This document shows positions 1 through 12,149 of a stretch of DNA of 64,000 nucleotides, in pieces. The stretch lies in the NCBI GenBank assembly GCA_947179155.2, contig OX359267.1, positions 44,802,292 to 44,866,291 of the forward strand. Direction: 5' to 3'. A program made the translations under genes and the position numbers. How positions within the stretch are numbered: position 1 is the stretch's first letter; every line of letters starts with the position of its first letter. The stretch is from Hedera helix (taxonomy: Eukaryota > Streptophyta > Magnoliopsida > Apiales > Araliaceae). Below the pieces are notes generated by a model that worked only from the letters and a program-made list of their open reading frames with translations, had not been told where the DNA came from and did not search any database.

Positions 1-699
1 TTTTGTATATATAGTAGGTCCAACAAGAAAACCCGAAAAAGGAAAAATAGAGAAGCATTGATGAGATGAATGCAAAATTTGTCCATTTTTGAGATTAATA
101 ACGAGTCTGCTACATGATCCATTAGAGAATGAACAAAATCTTTCGATTAAAATAAGAGTCTTAGGCCAATTTTATCTTGACAATAAATATCAATAGATGT
201 GCATAAATGAGATAAGAAGGAATTAAGATCAATGGATCCATTCAAATTTATTTTATGTTATTGTTTAAAATTTTATGTTAGACGCAATTCAATTTTGTCA
301 TAAATTTGTCGATGTATAAATCATTTTCCTTAAAATAATAACGCATAGTGTAGTTTGAAGAAAATAACGGAAATATGACAATTGTATTTTGAAGAAATGT
401 ATCATTGTTATTAAAGTAGGTTGAGAAATAAACAATTGCTAAGGATATATTTGTTCAAGTAAAAATAATTGGCCGATTCATTAATTTTTGCCCTTATAAT
501 ATTATTTCCAAGTTCAACTCTATAATCCTAAAGTATACAAAATATGAAAGTTGATATTTTCCATGCTGTAGTTACTAATTCAGTAATCAGTGCAAGTGAT
601 CATGTAATACACACTTGTATCATGTACGCTGAAAAGAAAATTATCATCTCCCAGGCAAATTGATACGTAAAAAGAGAGACTAGTAAGAGAAATTTGTAC
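1..699. other. AT-rich stretch without recognised gene
   Basis: No frame of meaningful length or repeat structure seen on either strand. If the small minus-strand exon just downstream is real, this would be its intron and further gene sequence, but I could not place a second exon here. Confidence 0.4.
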
Positions 700-754
700 C
701 TGAAGAAAAGAGAAGAACCAAAGCTAACGAAACCAGAGCATTAAGGGCGGCCAT
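700..754 (-). CDS. possible first exon encoding a signal peptide
   Basis: Reading leftward, an ATG at 754 in the context AAATATGGCC opens an 18-codon hydrophobic stretch (MAALNALVSLALVLLFSS) that looks like a secretory signal peptide. It is followed at once by a consensus splice donor (CAG|GTACAA, exon end 700). The rest of the gene is not identified, so the product is unknown. The longer open frame running through it upstream is only translation of the TA microsatellite. The call rests on the signal-peptide-like composition and donor; a chance match in AT-rich DNA is possible. Confidence 0.25.
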
Positions 755-793
755 ATTTTGTGTCCCTTTTGCTCCGCAAAAAAAACGATTGTG

Positions 794-796
<3 letters not shown>

Positions 797-845
<49 letters not shown>
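797..845. repeat. (TA)n microsatellite
   Basis: Uninterrupted AT dinucleotide tract of about 24 repeats, lying between the possible minus-strand exon start at 754 and the plus-strand TATA/ATG at 1122/1173. Confidence 0.95.
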
Positions 846-846
<1 letters not shown>

Positions 847-1121
847 CAAACGTCCATACCGTGAGAGAGAGAATACGAGTGTAAAGGGTAAAATTAACCG
901 AAAGCATGCATTAATAAGAAGAGTTGGAAACTGGGTGGATATGTACAGCAAAAAAAAAGTTGTAAACTTTGCATTTGCTTTTGCTTTTGTAAGAGTGATG
1001 TACAGGAAAAAAAAGAAAGTTTGATGTGGCAAAAGTATTTTGTTTGTATGCTTTTGTCCTGTGCTGCTGAGTGAGGCTGGTTGCAGGTGGCCTTGGGCAG
1101 GTGTCTTCTCTTTTCTTTGAC

Positions 1122-1379
1122 TATAAATCTCTTTTTCTGTCTTCCATTTCGCACTATCCTTGCTTTCTTCACATGGCAGCTACAGAGACTGAATTCTCTA
1201 AGAGAACAATCAAAGTAGAAACACTAACTTCTACTAGATACCGATGGTTTGATTTTCATTGTTCTTTTTTTTTTTTATTATTTAAAATTTTAGTACCAGA
1301 AAAATTGGACGGATTCAATACATTTTTATTTGTTTTTGAATTTTTCTTAGATCTGTTCTATTTTGTGTTAAATTTATAG
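1122..1379 (+). other. TATA-like box followed by short open frame
   Basis: TATAAAT at 1122-1128 is followed by a CT-rich leader and an ATG at 1173 (context TCACATGGC). The frame runs to 1379 (68 aa). Only the first dozen codons (MAATETEFSKR...) precede the dispersed repeat that starts near 1203, so the remainder of the frame is repeat-derived. This could be a genuine promoter and gene start interrupted by the repeat, or a coincidence. Product unknown. Confidence 0.25.
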
Positions 1380-1581
1380 TTGCGTGATATACTAAGTTGC
1401 AAGGCAAGACTCCAGTTACATTTAGCGTCAAATCCGAATCATCGACGTCACAATCCATCCGAGTCGATGAGACAAAAAGATTTAGTTAATATTAAGATTA
1501 ATTCAAGTTTTTTTACTAATTTATTTTAAAAATAAAATAAAATCCGTCTTTACTGGGACAAAATTCTGGATCCACCCTGAT
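1203..1581 (+). repeat. dispersed repeat, short copy
   Basis: Positions 1203-1425 match the reverse complement of about 47705-47500 (shared landmarks GATACCGATGGTTTGATTTT and AGACTCCAGTTACATTTAG). Positions 1433-1581 match the reverse complement of about 46700-46541 (GTCGATGAGACAAA, TTAATATTAAGATTAATTC, CTGGGACAAAATT). The longer copy carries about 800 bp between these two blocks that is absent here. The identity of the element is not known to me. Confidence 0.75.
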
Positions 1582-1948
1582 TGAAAAGTAAGTTATCTTT
1601 GTAGTAAGCTATAGTACGTAGATGATTCCTTTCCTCATTCATTGCTGCAAGATTATAACATTATTCCATTACTTGTATTCTTCATCATTAGGAATAAGAT
1701 TGAACTTATTTGAACATTGACCCATCACAATCTACCAAGTGACATGTCCATAACAAAAATGAAAAGAAGTAAGAAAGAAGAAAGGTTTTAGAGGAAACAA
1801 GTTGGAGAACAAATTAAGTTCGATCAATTCAGGGAAAGAACATATAAGACAACATATCGGTAAGTATTGGTGAGAGCTAGCCCTCATCTAGTCCTCATCC
1901 AAGGTTCCCGTTCCCAATTTATGGAAACACAAGTAGGTAGGTTGGTTG
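1582..1948. other. intergenic, nothing recognised
   Basis: AT-rich sequence between a dispersed repeat and a hAT-like element; no coding or repeat signal seen. Confidence 0.5.
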
Positions 1949-1956
1949 GTTGGTAG

Positions 1957-2716
1957 TAGACATGCACAATATGCTTGGTTGGACTGGCCCCGACTTAGGC
2001 CTGACAGACTTTAACAGTTAATCTGACCAGGCCAGACATTGACTTTTAGGCGTATAAGCCAAACCGGGCTTCTAAAAAAAATCTAGCTTGTTGAAGCTTG
2101 TGGGCTGGGCCGAGACTAAACAGAGGGAGGGACGGAGAAGAAAGGGAGAACAATGGAGTCGCGAAGTCGTCGATCACAGATAGGAATTAGATTGTCTCTG
2201 CTAGTGACAATTAATTATTGTAATATAGTATTTGGTGAAGAAATTTGATTATGATCTAGAACTTTTTTTAGTACTAACGTATACAAAATTACAAATTAAG
2301 GGGGACCAAACATTGAAAAACTCATCAAAATCACAATTCTCCACAATTTTTAGTACTACTGCATAGAAATCAAAAAATGACCCACAATGATAATGATTAT
2401 ATAATTATATAATATGAGGTTGTCTGCAAATCACCCCAATTTGAACTCAATCATATTATAATATAATATGCTATGAGAGAGAGGGAAACAGTTAAGTATT
2501 TGAGGTATTCCAGTTCTGTATTCCTGTCACTTTACTAAAAATCGAGGTAGACTTTTGGGCAGACCAAGTCGGGCTAGACCGAGCTTTTGCATTCAAATCA
2601 TAACCTATTTAAAACCTGCAGGTAGGGCCAAGCCTTGACCAGGCCAAGTTTTAACTTGGCTGGGCCAGGTCAGGCCAATGTCAGGTCGCAAGCCCCAACT
2701 TTTTTGTGCATGTCTA
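1957..2716. mobile_element. non-autonomous hAT-like element (MITE)
   Basis: Perfect 13-bp terminal inverted repeats TAGACATGCACAA (1957-1969) and TTGTGCATGTCTA (2704-2716). Similarity extends inward for over 100 bp with GGCC-rich subterminal repeats (AGGCCTGAC, GGGCTGGGCC). The flanking 8-mers GTTGGTAG (1949-1956) and GTTAGTAG (2717-2724) differ at one base, as expected for an aged 8-bp hAT target duplication. At 760 bp with no transposase frame, it is non-autonomous. Confidence 0.8.
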
Positions 2717-2821
2717 GTTAGTAGGAGTAATTAAGTAATATTTAAATTAAAAAAGAAGCAGCCAACCAAAGTGTTTAAAGAAAATCAGCATAGACAAAAC
2801 AAGACGATATACGTGGGTAAC

Positions 2822-3878
2822 CGATAAACATCATTTATTATCACTCAATTTTATGTGTCTATTTTATTTAAACTAATATCATTTATTTTATTTTGTAAAA
2901 TTTATTATTTATTAATTATGGTGAACAAGTAAAAAATAATAACACGTTCCCTGAATTTAAATTAGAGCACAAATAAAATTTTCCTATAAATAGGTTTCTT
3001 GTTTTAGGAGGGGAGTGATTTTATTTATTTATTTTCTTTTCCTTCAATTCACATCCGAATAAGGAGGGAGTTAAATATCATTTTTTTCCTTTTTCTCTTC
3101 CAAGCAGCTATGCATGGCAGCAGAGTGAATTAGAGTCGCAGGAGTATTATTAATCATATATTGCAACATTCTTTATTGATTTAATAAAGTTCTTTTTAAT
3201 TATTGTTCCATTACTTTTTATTTTATTTCATGCAATTAATACTAGTAGCTTTAATTCTATTTTTTTAATTATGAATTTCATGTTTAACTAAATTTTTGAT
3301 ACTTAAGATGATGATGAAATTAGGTACTTCATGATAAATAATTCTTTTCATTCCAATATTAGCCCTTAATTATTTTCACCTTTATATTTATTTTTGGGTA
3401 AAATTTCGTACATAATTCTTATATTAATTACGAGATTTTGATAGATTATAGATAATCTGTGTATTTTTCATAATCTATACTTACCCAAATTCATTATGAA
3501 ATTACTAAATTAAAGGAAAAGTAGATCAAAACCATAATTAGTTTAATTGGACTTAATTGATTTATTTTTTGAATTATGTACACCAAACCAGTGACGTAAT
3601 TTAAGTTATAAATAGAAGATATTAGATTATTTGTCGTGTTTATTATTTAATGGATTCATATTCCTATATTTCTTCCTTATTATTAATTTTTATCTTCTAA
3701 TTGATTTAATTAGTGTTTAATTGTAGTTAATCAATTTTTCATCTTTATTTTTAATTCATCTAAGTTATATATTAAGGATATTTTAAATATTAATCTAGTC
3801 TCTGTGGTTCGACTTGTACTTGTCAGTTTTCTTTAATTTGATACTGTGCACTTGCAGTTACATATTTTTATTACATCA
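2822..3878 (+). repeat. 5' LTR of the LARD-like element
   Basis: Starts at CGATAAACAT (TG decayed to CG, by comparison with TGATAGATAC of the partner) and ends ...TTACATCA. The stretch 3535-3760 aligns well with 7960-8200. The 5' half is more diverged but keeps the order of AT-rich landmarks such as TATTTAACTAATAT. Confidence 0.7.
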
Positions 3879-3884
3879 AGTTTT

Positions 3885-3901
3885 TGGCGTCGTTGTCGGG
3901 A
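3885..3901 (+). other. primer binding site, tRNA-Asp-like
   Basis: TGGCGTCGTTGTCGGGA differs at two positions from the TGGCGCCGTTGCCGGGGA primer site common in Athila/Tat-type plant elements and lies six bases after the LTR end. Confidence 0.7.
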
Positions 3902-4787
3902 CTACAATTAATTTTTTATTCCTTAATTTTTATTTCTTTGAATTAATTTTCAGTTCTAATACATTTTTTTTTCTTCAGGATTATCAAAACGGATTAACGG
4001 TGCAAAAAGACAAATTTTGTTGCTACACTATTCCTGGTATTTGATATATTAACTTTAAAAAAAGTAGTAGCATACTTATATTTTTTTTTATAGATTTTTT
4101 TAGTTACAAATTAATTATTGCATTCATGCATTCACACAAGTAGAGTACATGTTATTTAGGTTTATTTTATTTATTTTCGTCAAATGTAAACTGTGGTGAT
4201 TAGTGGAAGAAAGAGGTACGTTCAATTTTTCATTCTTTAGTAATAATTCACATAGTTTTAAGACACGTTATTTGTTTATAATTTTTATTTTATTCTATTT
4301 GCGCATTTTTATTTTTAATTTAACTTTAAGGGCATAATTATTAACAAGATAAGGTAGAAATTTCATCACCCTTCATTGGCCCACAAATAACAAACTTTTA
4401 TATTGCATAACCCAACCTTAATAAAATCAAATAGACGTTGATCCTCAGGAATTTCGAGCTCAATTAGAACGAGAAACACCGAAAGAAAGTTAAAATTTAA
4501 ATTAATCAAACGACTAGTGTTTAGGAAAGTGGTTTATAAGGTAAATGCCTGAAGAAAATGTGATTATTTCATTAGTCACCGTACCCACGGATAGACTCCT
4601 GTCGTTCTTACACTTCCTTGGCTAGTGGTATGATTAAATTTGAATTTGGTAGTTCTTAATGTGTAACTTGAGACAATTAAGAGTTGTTTAGATTTTATTT
4701 AGATTGACTATGGAATTAGGATTTTATTTTTTATTTTTTTGTGACTTTTGTGGTTAGTTGCTTATTTATTTATTGATTTGTGGATAG

Positions 4788-5875
4788 ATGGACTCTTACT
4801 TTGACTGGAATAATAATTTTGCTTGGAATCAAGAACCCTATAAAATTTTTAATGCACACCAAGTAAATTAATTTTTTTCTAGCTTACCAATACCCTTATT
4901 CAAATTCATATTCATATTCATATCCATATTTAAATTAAGAATTTCAATATGCACAAGAATTTTCAAATGAAGAGAAGAAAAGATTAAGCATTTTAGAGAA
5001 ATGTATGAAAACTTTAATGGAAGTTCAAACTAATTTAATGCAATCTAATTTCATGGAATCTCAAATTAATTTCATGCAAAACACTAATGAAGTCATATCT
5101 CATCAAGAAATTCAAATGAGTCAGTAGTTGTAATAAATGACCAAGAGATGAGTGAATTTTCTAGTAAGACTGAGTTTAATATTGAAAGTCATAATGGTTG
5201 TGGAAATGATGAAAAAAATAAAAATCTTGTAATCAAATTTTCACACTTTGAATCAAGCCAATTTGAGGAGTCTAAAAATTACGAGTCTATGTCCAAAATT
5301 GATCATTTCACAGTTAATGAGTCGGTTGAAAAAGTCTATAAGCCTAAAACTCTATATCCCTAAAGATTTATTTCTAAAAAACCACATAGTGATTTTTTGG
5401 ACCACCCCATTGAATTAAACATGATCTAAGATCACTTGTCCATGACCAAGAAATAAATATTGAACATAAACTAATGGTTGAAGATGATTCAATTGACTTT
5501 TTTTTGAAAATCATTTTGATCAAAAATGGCCGGATGAGTCTGAATACTTAGATAAAGTCAATGAAATATTGAGATCCACTGCACATAAGTCAACCAAATT
5601 GGAACATGCATTTATACCAATTATTTTCATGTTTTAAAAATGTAAGTGAAAATTTTCTTAAGGTCAATTCTAAGCATAACTGTGATGAAAAATTTGAGTA
5701 TTTTCAGTTTCTTAGACCTTTTGAAAATCATGAAATGAAAAGTTCACACTCATTTGCCCTTTTGCATCACTTTTTTTTTATAGTCGCTTGTGTTTTAGGA
5801 TTTATAAAACAAGGTATAATTCTTTCATTTTTTGTTCTATATTCTTTATTTACATACATTAAGAACAATGCATGA
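4788..5875 (+). pseudogene. decayed small open frames of the LARD-like element
   Basis: Three relic frames follow one another: 4788-4871 (27 aa, begins MDSYFDWNNNFAWNQEP), 5148-5363 (71 aa, acidic, Ser/Glu/Asn-rich) and 5606-5875 (89 aa, with a hydrophobic segment FFFIVACVLGFI near residue 55). Between 4890 and 5130 a Gln/Asn/Met-rich frame is broken by stops. None shows a Gag, zinc-knuckle or enzyme motif. They sit where Gag would be expected and may be remains of an element-specific protein; function unknown. Confidence 0.4.
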
Positions 5876-6998
5876 TTTAGGTATATGCGGAGTTTGCATT
5901 TTTGTTATTAGGTTTTTATTTATTTATCTTCTTTTTACGAAACTAATAAAAAATTCAAAATTTGAAAATAAAAAAAATATTTAAATTTTTTTGTTTGATT
6001 ATTTATGAGTTGAATTTATTCTAATAAGTATTTGTGGAGTAGAAACTCTTGAGTATGATTAAAAAATTTAAAACTCTTGAATTTTAAATAAGATACAAAA
6101 TTTTAGTTTGAAACACTATCTTGAGTAAAATTAAAATTAATATGAATTTTTTACATTTCACGTTTCACTAACTTTTAATTGTGGGGTATAAAACTAGAAG
6201 TCAAACAATTTTAAGAAGAAAAAAAAGTTAAAAAAAAGAAAGGAAAAAAATAATAAATAAAAATAGAATAAATAATTGTTTCAATGTCCACTGAATGAAA
6301 TAACTGGGTACCCAAGTCTAAGAACACATCGATATTCATGCTAAAAGGTGTGATGAATAAAAGCAACTTGACTAGTCTAGTTTTGTGACATTTATTACTT
6401 GAGTTAGTAAGCTTTTAGGGGTGTCTCTACACCTAGTTCCCTAAAAACAACTGATTTAAGAGTCATTGGTCTAATACAACTATGAAAAACCTAAGAAAAC
6501 GAGATATTCCATGAGTCAAGAAAAAAATGAAAAAAGAAAAGCAAAAAAGTTGAAAAAAAGGAAAAAAAAGAATAGATTGTTTGATTTTTATGGTAAAAAA
6601 AATTCCATTATAAGAGTTATATCACATACACAATCCATGTATTAAATTGAATTAATTTTATAAGAGATGGTGTCTAGATTGAGGAAAGAGTATTTTTGAT
6701 AAGGTGAAAGTGTGATTTTAAATTTAATATTACTTATGTATAATGCACATGGATATTTAGAAGTTTTTCTTTTAATTTCATAACTTGCCAAAAAAAAAAT
6801 CTTGAATTTTGTGAGTATATTCATTGTAAACTCTCATGAGACACAACTCGTCTACTTAAGGTAACTTTACGGTTTAAAAACTTGTTGCACATGCTAAGTG
6901 TAATCGTCTTTACTACGAAAATGGGGTAGTTTAATTTTTGTTTTTGTTTTCTTTTTTATTTTATTCGAGGACGAGCAAAAGATATGTACAAGGGTATT

Positions 6999-8312
6999 TG
7001 ATAGATACATAATTCATGTATTTTATTATCCCTAATTTTGCCTTTTTTATTATATTGGTTTATTTAACTAATATATTTTATTTTATAGGATTTAATATTT
7101 TGTTACAATATTTAAAGTTAAAATCTTGGTGATCAAACAATATTTAATACTCCAATTTATGTAAGAAAAGAGGCAAGAAGATTTTTACCATGAAAATGAA
7201 GGAGGTGCAACAATCTTGGTGTACAAGTCAAATCCAACGAAAATGAAAGTTCATGTAGAGGATTTTTTTTAAAAGAAGTTGATTGGTACCACTAGGAAGT
7301 TGATTCTTACTAGAAAATTAATTCAAGACTTATATCTATAAATAGAGGAGCACCAAGAGAAAACTAGGTATTAATTAGGTATTATATTTGTTTTATTATT
7401 AGTTTTAAGTTAGGAGCATGAGTAGATTAAATTACTTCTTTATTGTACGCTCATTGAAAGATCTTCAATAAAGGGAGTCTTCTTCTTCTTCTACTTCTTC
7501 TCCTTGTTCTCCTTCTTTATTTTGTTATCTTATTTATTTTAATGTTTAGCTAATTTTTTAAATTTAGGATGAAGATCAAATTAAATAATTATTCATGATA
7601 ATATTTTTCATCTCTTATCTTATTTATTTTAATGTTTAGCTAATTTTTTAGATTTAAGATGAAGATGAAGATGAAGATGAAATTAAATAATTATTTATGA
7701 TAATATTTTTCATCTCTTCTATTATTTGTACTTTAGTTTTAATTGATTTCGCCTTCATATTTCATTATTAAAATATCTTTGTTTTATAGTTTTTACCTGA
7801 TTTTAAATTAATGAATTTTTTTTGATAGATTATAGTTAAGATATGAGTTTTTCATAATTCACGTCTACAAAGAAGTTTTGATGGGTTATAGTTAATCCTT
7901 AAATTTTTATAGTTTATGCTCACTCAAGTTAATCATAAAATTACTAATTAAATGGAAGGAAGATCAAAATCATAATTAGTTTTAATTAGACTTCATTGAT
8001 TTAATTTTTGAATTATTTACACCAAACCAGTGGCAGTAATTTTAGTTATAAATAGAAGAAATTTGATTATTTGTTATGTATTATTTAGTGGATTCAAATT
8101 CCTAGCTAGATTACTTCCTTATTATTAATTTTTATCTTCTAGTTAGTTTAATTAGTGTTTAATTGTAGTTAATCAATTTTTCGTCTTTATTTTTAATTAG
8201 CCTGAGATATAAAAATTAATATAATTTATATATTTCGACCTGTACTTATATATATTTATCAGTTCTTCAATTTGATATTGTTGACTTACATTTACATAAT
8301 ATTATCACATCA
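6999..8312 (+). repeat. 3' LTR of the LARD-like element
   Basis: Begins TGATAGATAC directly after GGGTATT and ends ...ATCACATCA. It contains CTATAAATAGAGGAGC near 7340 as the probable LTR TATA box and a TTCTTC microsatellite near 7470. A tandem duplication of about 90 bp (about 7545-7630 and 7615-7715) is not seen in the left LTR. Confidence 0.7.
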
Positions 8313-8344
8313 AGTGGCATAATATTATTGTATCAATTTGACAC

Positions 8345-10608
8345 TATGAACTGTCATGACAAATTTCAAAACAGACTTTGTTGATATTTTTTGGGAGATA
8401 CGGAGCATAAGGTACGTTATGATTCATAGGCGTTTTAGAAACGAAGTAAAATGTTTTGGTTTTGTAAAGTTTAATACACATGAAGACACATAAGAAGCAA
8501 AACGGAGAATGAATGGAAGATGGGTTCTACATCATATGGTAAAAGTTGATTTTGCAAGAAGACAGTTGAGCGAATGTAGTAGAAGAAGATAATTTAAGGA
8601 AGAGCAAAGATTAGGAGGAGAGAAGGAAAATATAGAAGGCAAGATGATGAAATAACAATCAAAAACGGAGAAGGAAAATATTTGTGTAACAGGAGTGGAG
8701 AATGAAGAGGTTTTGAGTTGCTTACCCAGAAGTTGGCTAATTATCAATAACAGGGAGTTACTAATGAAGGAAGTCAAAGATGTTATGGTTTCTTTTGATG
8801 TAAAGGCAACAAACATGGTGAAAGTGGGAGAATATGGTTTAATAACAGTCGGCGCTGATTAAACAGATCGTGGTAAGATGGAGGAAAATAGGGAGAAAAT
8901 TGAGGGAAACTTTGTAAGGCTGGAAAAAATGGAAGAGGAGGTAGTAGAGTATGGTCGATTCACATGGATTGAATGTCGTGGTGTGCCCGTTGAAGTATGG
9001 TCTAGAGAAACTATTATGAACATCGCAGGAGTTTGGGGAAAGTTGGCAATGATGCTTCATAGAGATACATAATTTATGATGATCAAGACAAATCAAATTG
9101 AAGACGAGTAATTCAAGTAGATTATGAAGGTAAGAAGTACAGTGTAAAGGTAAAGGAAGTGGGACTTAATGGTGGAAGAGGATGAGAGGTTGTCGTCGGA
9201 TCACACAAAAAGGCCAGAGGAGAAAATAACATTTGAACAGGAAGAACATACCGAGCCTACTGGTTCGCAGGAGGAGAGACTTCAACAAGATTTCAAGAGC
9301 AGGAGACTTTAACAAGAGTTCAAAAATTACAAAAGGATGGGGATCCAGAACAGTTGAGAATTTGAAGCTTATAAGGAGTTGGATAACTTAAAGTAGAAGG
9401 GTACAAGCGCAGTGGGTGAGAACAAAATTATCGAGGAAGAATCAGTGGAGGCACAAATTTTCAGAGGTCGAATTAAGTTGTAATTGTGCAGAATGCAAGG
9501 AAGACTGGGATTAATGATTAAAAATAAAGAGGAAGAGGCACAGTTAAAGTAGAATTTTAAAGCTTTTATTGAAGGTATTGCAGCTGGTTTCGTGGAAAAA
9601 ATAAAAAATAAAAGTGATAGTTCAGAAGAGGAAGTATCAAGCTGAAATTTGATTATGTTTTTAGTTGGAACACATTGCGATTAGGTACGTCGTCGTATGT
9701 ACAAAATGGTTAGTAGTACGTATTTTGAGAACAGAAAGCCAGGATTTAGTATTCGTGTCTGTCAGCTTGTTCTCGGGTCATCCCTTTGTTGTTTACAGCA
9801 CAGAGGTAATATTTGATTTGATCTTTGCAATTTAATTTTTGAGGTTCCATGGAATGTGAGTGTGGAGGGTGGCAGGTGGATTATATTGTGAGTTGTAGTA
9901 ATATTTTTGGTTTGTATATGATTTTTTGGATAGTGGGGTGTTTTAGTAAATTTTGTTCAGAGAGTTGGGTGGATTCCATATCGGTGAGCTTGTGTTTGTT
10001 TTGTTTTTTTTGGAGTTGTGCTAGCTTTAGAATGGGTGGTGAGCTTTGTTGGAGGATTTTTCTTGATATTTCTGGATCAGAAGATGGTTGTTCATTTGGA
10101 AGTTTAGCCAGAGGACTAGATTGGTGATATATGGCAGTTTTATAAAGATGCAGGGAGGCTTGGGAGTGTGATGCTGGCAGAGTGATGTTTGGGAGTTTTT
10201 GATTCTTAAAGGATATGTGCAGGAAAGACTTCTCCGTTTAAGGTTTTTTGTTTTGTTGTTTGTGCTCAGTTTTGGATAGTGTATTTTAAGGATTTTTGGC
10301 TCTCTATTTATATACGGAAGCAAGGAGGCAATACATAGTGAATTATGATTTGGAGCAGCAAGGAGGCAATTTTATAGCAAATTTACAACCACCATCAGAG
10401 TTGCATTTCAAATTCTTTTGAGCTAGAGGAACATAGTATATCAACAGCCATATACAGTGCAGTTATTTTGGGTTTCTTTTGATGAAACTGCAGTCAGTGA
10501 TATTGAAATTGTGATCAGATATATCTTGTAACTGTGTCATTATCTATAGTTTCGGATTTTGGTCTTTTAATTTCTTAAATGAAATCTTTTGCTTTGCCAA
10601 AAAAAAAA
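8345..10608 (+). mobile_element. LINE-derived ORF1 relic with poly(A) tail
   Basis: The left part decodes, with two stops, to an RRM-like stretch (RNP1 CFGFVKF near 8450) followed by a region resembling the second ORF1 domain of plant L1 LINEs (GVPVEVWSRETIMNIAGVWG, about 8970-9030). A charged Glu/Lys-rich region and a long GT-rich 3' part follow. The element ends in ATGAAATCTTTTGCTTTGCC plus ten A, as in plant LINE 3' ends. Endonuclease and reverse transcriptase (ORF2) are missing, and the 5' end is cut within the RRM. It lies directly right of the old LTR element. Confidence 0.6.
8878..9072 (+). pseudogene. LINE ORF1 fragment (64 aa open frame)
   Basis: The longest surviving stretch of the LINE ORF1, with the pattern W-x-E-C-R-G-V-P-x-x-V-W seen in retroelement DUF4283-type domains. 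Upstream and downstream portions of the same protein are broken by stops and frameshifts, so it is not a functional gene. Confidence 0.5.
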
Positions 10609-12149
10609 GGTCAAGTATTTTTTAAGATAACGCATACCTAGTCAACGCTTAAATCCAGCTCTACCCAAAATTTTCTACTTCACCTCAACATTTACCTCTT
10701 GACCGATCATTGCTGAACAGTTTTTGGATATCAAACGGACCTCCTCATAAGGTAATTTTAACGTAGTCGATTTTTCCTCTTTTACAATTAATTTCGCTAC
10801 CGCATTCACTGCTCTAATAAATTGTCCACCTTTTTTACATGTGATTTCCATATTATGTATGACCGGCCGTGATAAGGGTGGTGAACACTAAAAATAATAC
10901 AAAATCAAATAGCTAACTAATTAAGTTAGAACCTTACTAGTTACTATAGTAGCTATGTTCCTTTAGTCTAATTAACATGGCAACTACTTTAGTAACTCGT
11001 TTAATATTATGTTACTTTCAACCCTTCAAAAAAAATAATACAGTATCATTATAATTTTTTAATTTTCCGGGCATATGCTACCTTAAAATGATTACCAAAG
11101 TATAAAATAGGTTTCCAAAATACAGAACCAAATAAAGTAAAAGTTAGCTTGTCCTAAAACCCTAAAAAAAAAAGATGAATGTGAGGGCCGAAGGTTTTAG
11201 ATCTCCCTCTCTTTGGATGTAAAGACAGTTGGCACACGTGTGGTATTAATCATTTCAAGCACTTAACCAACCTTAAGCAATCATTCTCTCCATCTTCGCC
11301 TATTATTCATTTCTCATACAGGACATTAACACAACAACCTATTCTTTTTTAATAATTTGATGAATAATTTAAGAACCGCCCTTTTCTCTTTTTATATATG
11401 CTTATTAATTTTTATTTAGAAAAATGTCATCTTTTGTGCAGTTGTGGGCCAACCCGCTCGTGAGACCATGAGAGCTCAGGCCCATTACCTTACAGCAATG
11501 CCCATAGAAAAAAGAAAGAAAGAGGGGTTACTTTTGCAACTTTTAGGAAGGCTGACCAGTTGCAACTGAATGAACAATTTGGTTCAGTGGGGGATCACCA
11601 ATTTGGTATGGTATGGTATGGACTGAACCTTAGTTATTATTATTATTTAAATTAAATTAAATTTAATCTTTTTAAGCAAAGGCAAAATATTTTTTATTGC
11701 TGAAAACTGAAAATCTACACTTTTATTTTATTTCTAGCTCTATAACAATAAATAAATAATTTACACCCATTTAAGAATGAAGGAGTTGAAAAATAAGAAT
11801 TTATGGCAATTAATTAGCCCTGCACCGTAGCAAGCAAATGGATTGAACTTAATTAGTAGAATCCCTATATTTAGCAGATTTATTATCTTTTTCAAACATA
11901 ATATGTCAAAAAAAGTACTTCCAGTTTTGAAATATAAGAGTTATTTTGAAACTAATTCTTATTATTTATTTCAAAATTGTGAAAGCCTATATAATTATAA
12001 ATGACAAACAGATAGTTAATTAATATTCATTCTTCCCTGCCTCTCCTCCTCCCCTTGTGGGTCTAAAGTATCTAGTACTTCTTCCCTTTTACAAAATGAA
12101 TTCTCTCTACAAATCAGAGATTAAATGTTTACCTCTAAAGAATAATAAA
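10609..12149. other. intergenic, upstream of the LAX gene
   Basis: Mostly AT-rich. No gene or clear repeat boundary seen. Short simple tracts only (a TGGTA triplication near 11605, TTATTATT near 11635). Confidence 0.5.

Larger units (their letters stand above)
2822..8312 (+). mobile_element. old enzyme-less LTR retrotransposon (LARD-like)
   Basis: Two diverged direct repeats (2822-3878 and 6999-8312) end in ...CATCA and flank about 3.1 kb of internal DNA. Just inside the left LTR lies a primer site of the tRNA-Asp kind used by Athila/Tat-like elements. Just before the right LTR is the familiar plant sequence CGAGGACGAGCAAAAG then GGGTATT-TGATAG. No Gag, protease, reverse transcriptase, RNase H or integrase motif is readable; only short decayed frames remain. 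The LTRs share the ACACCAAACCAGTG block and following TATAAATAGAAGA but differ by many substitutions and indels, so the insertion is old. No target duplication survives. Confidence 0.75.

Noticed and set aside
680..1032. Open frames with IYIYIY repeats on both strands
   Set aside because: Direct translation of the TA microsatellite.
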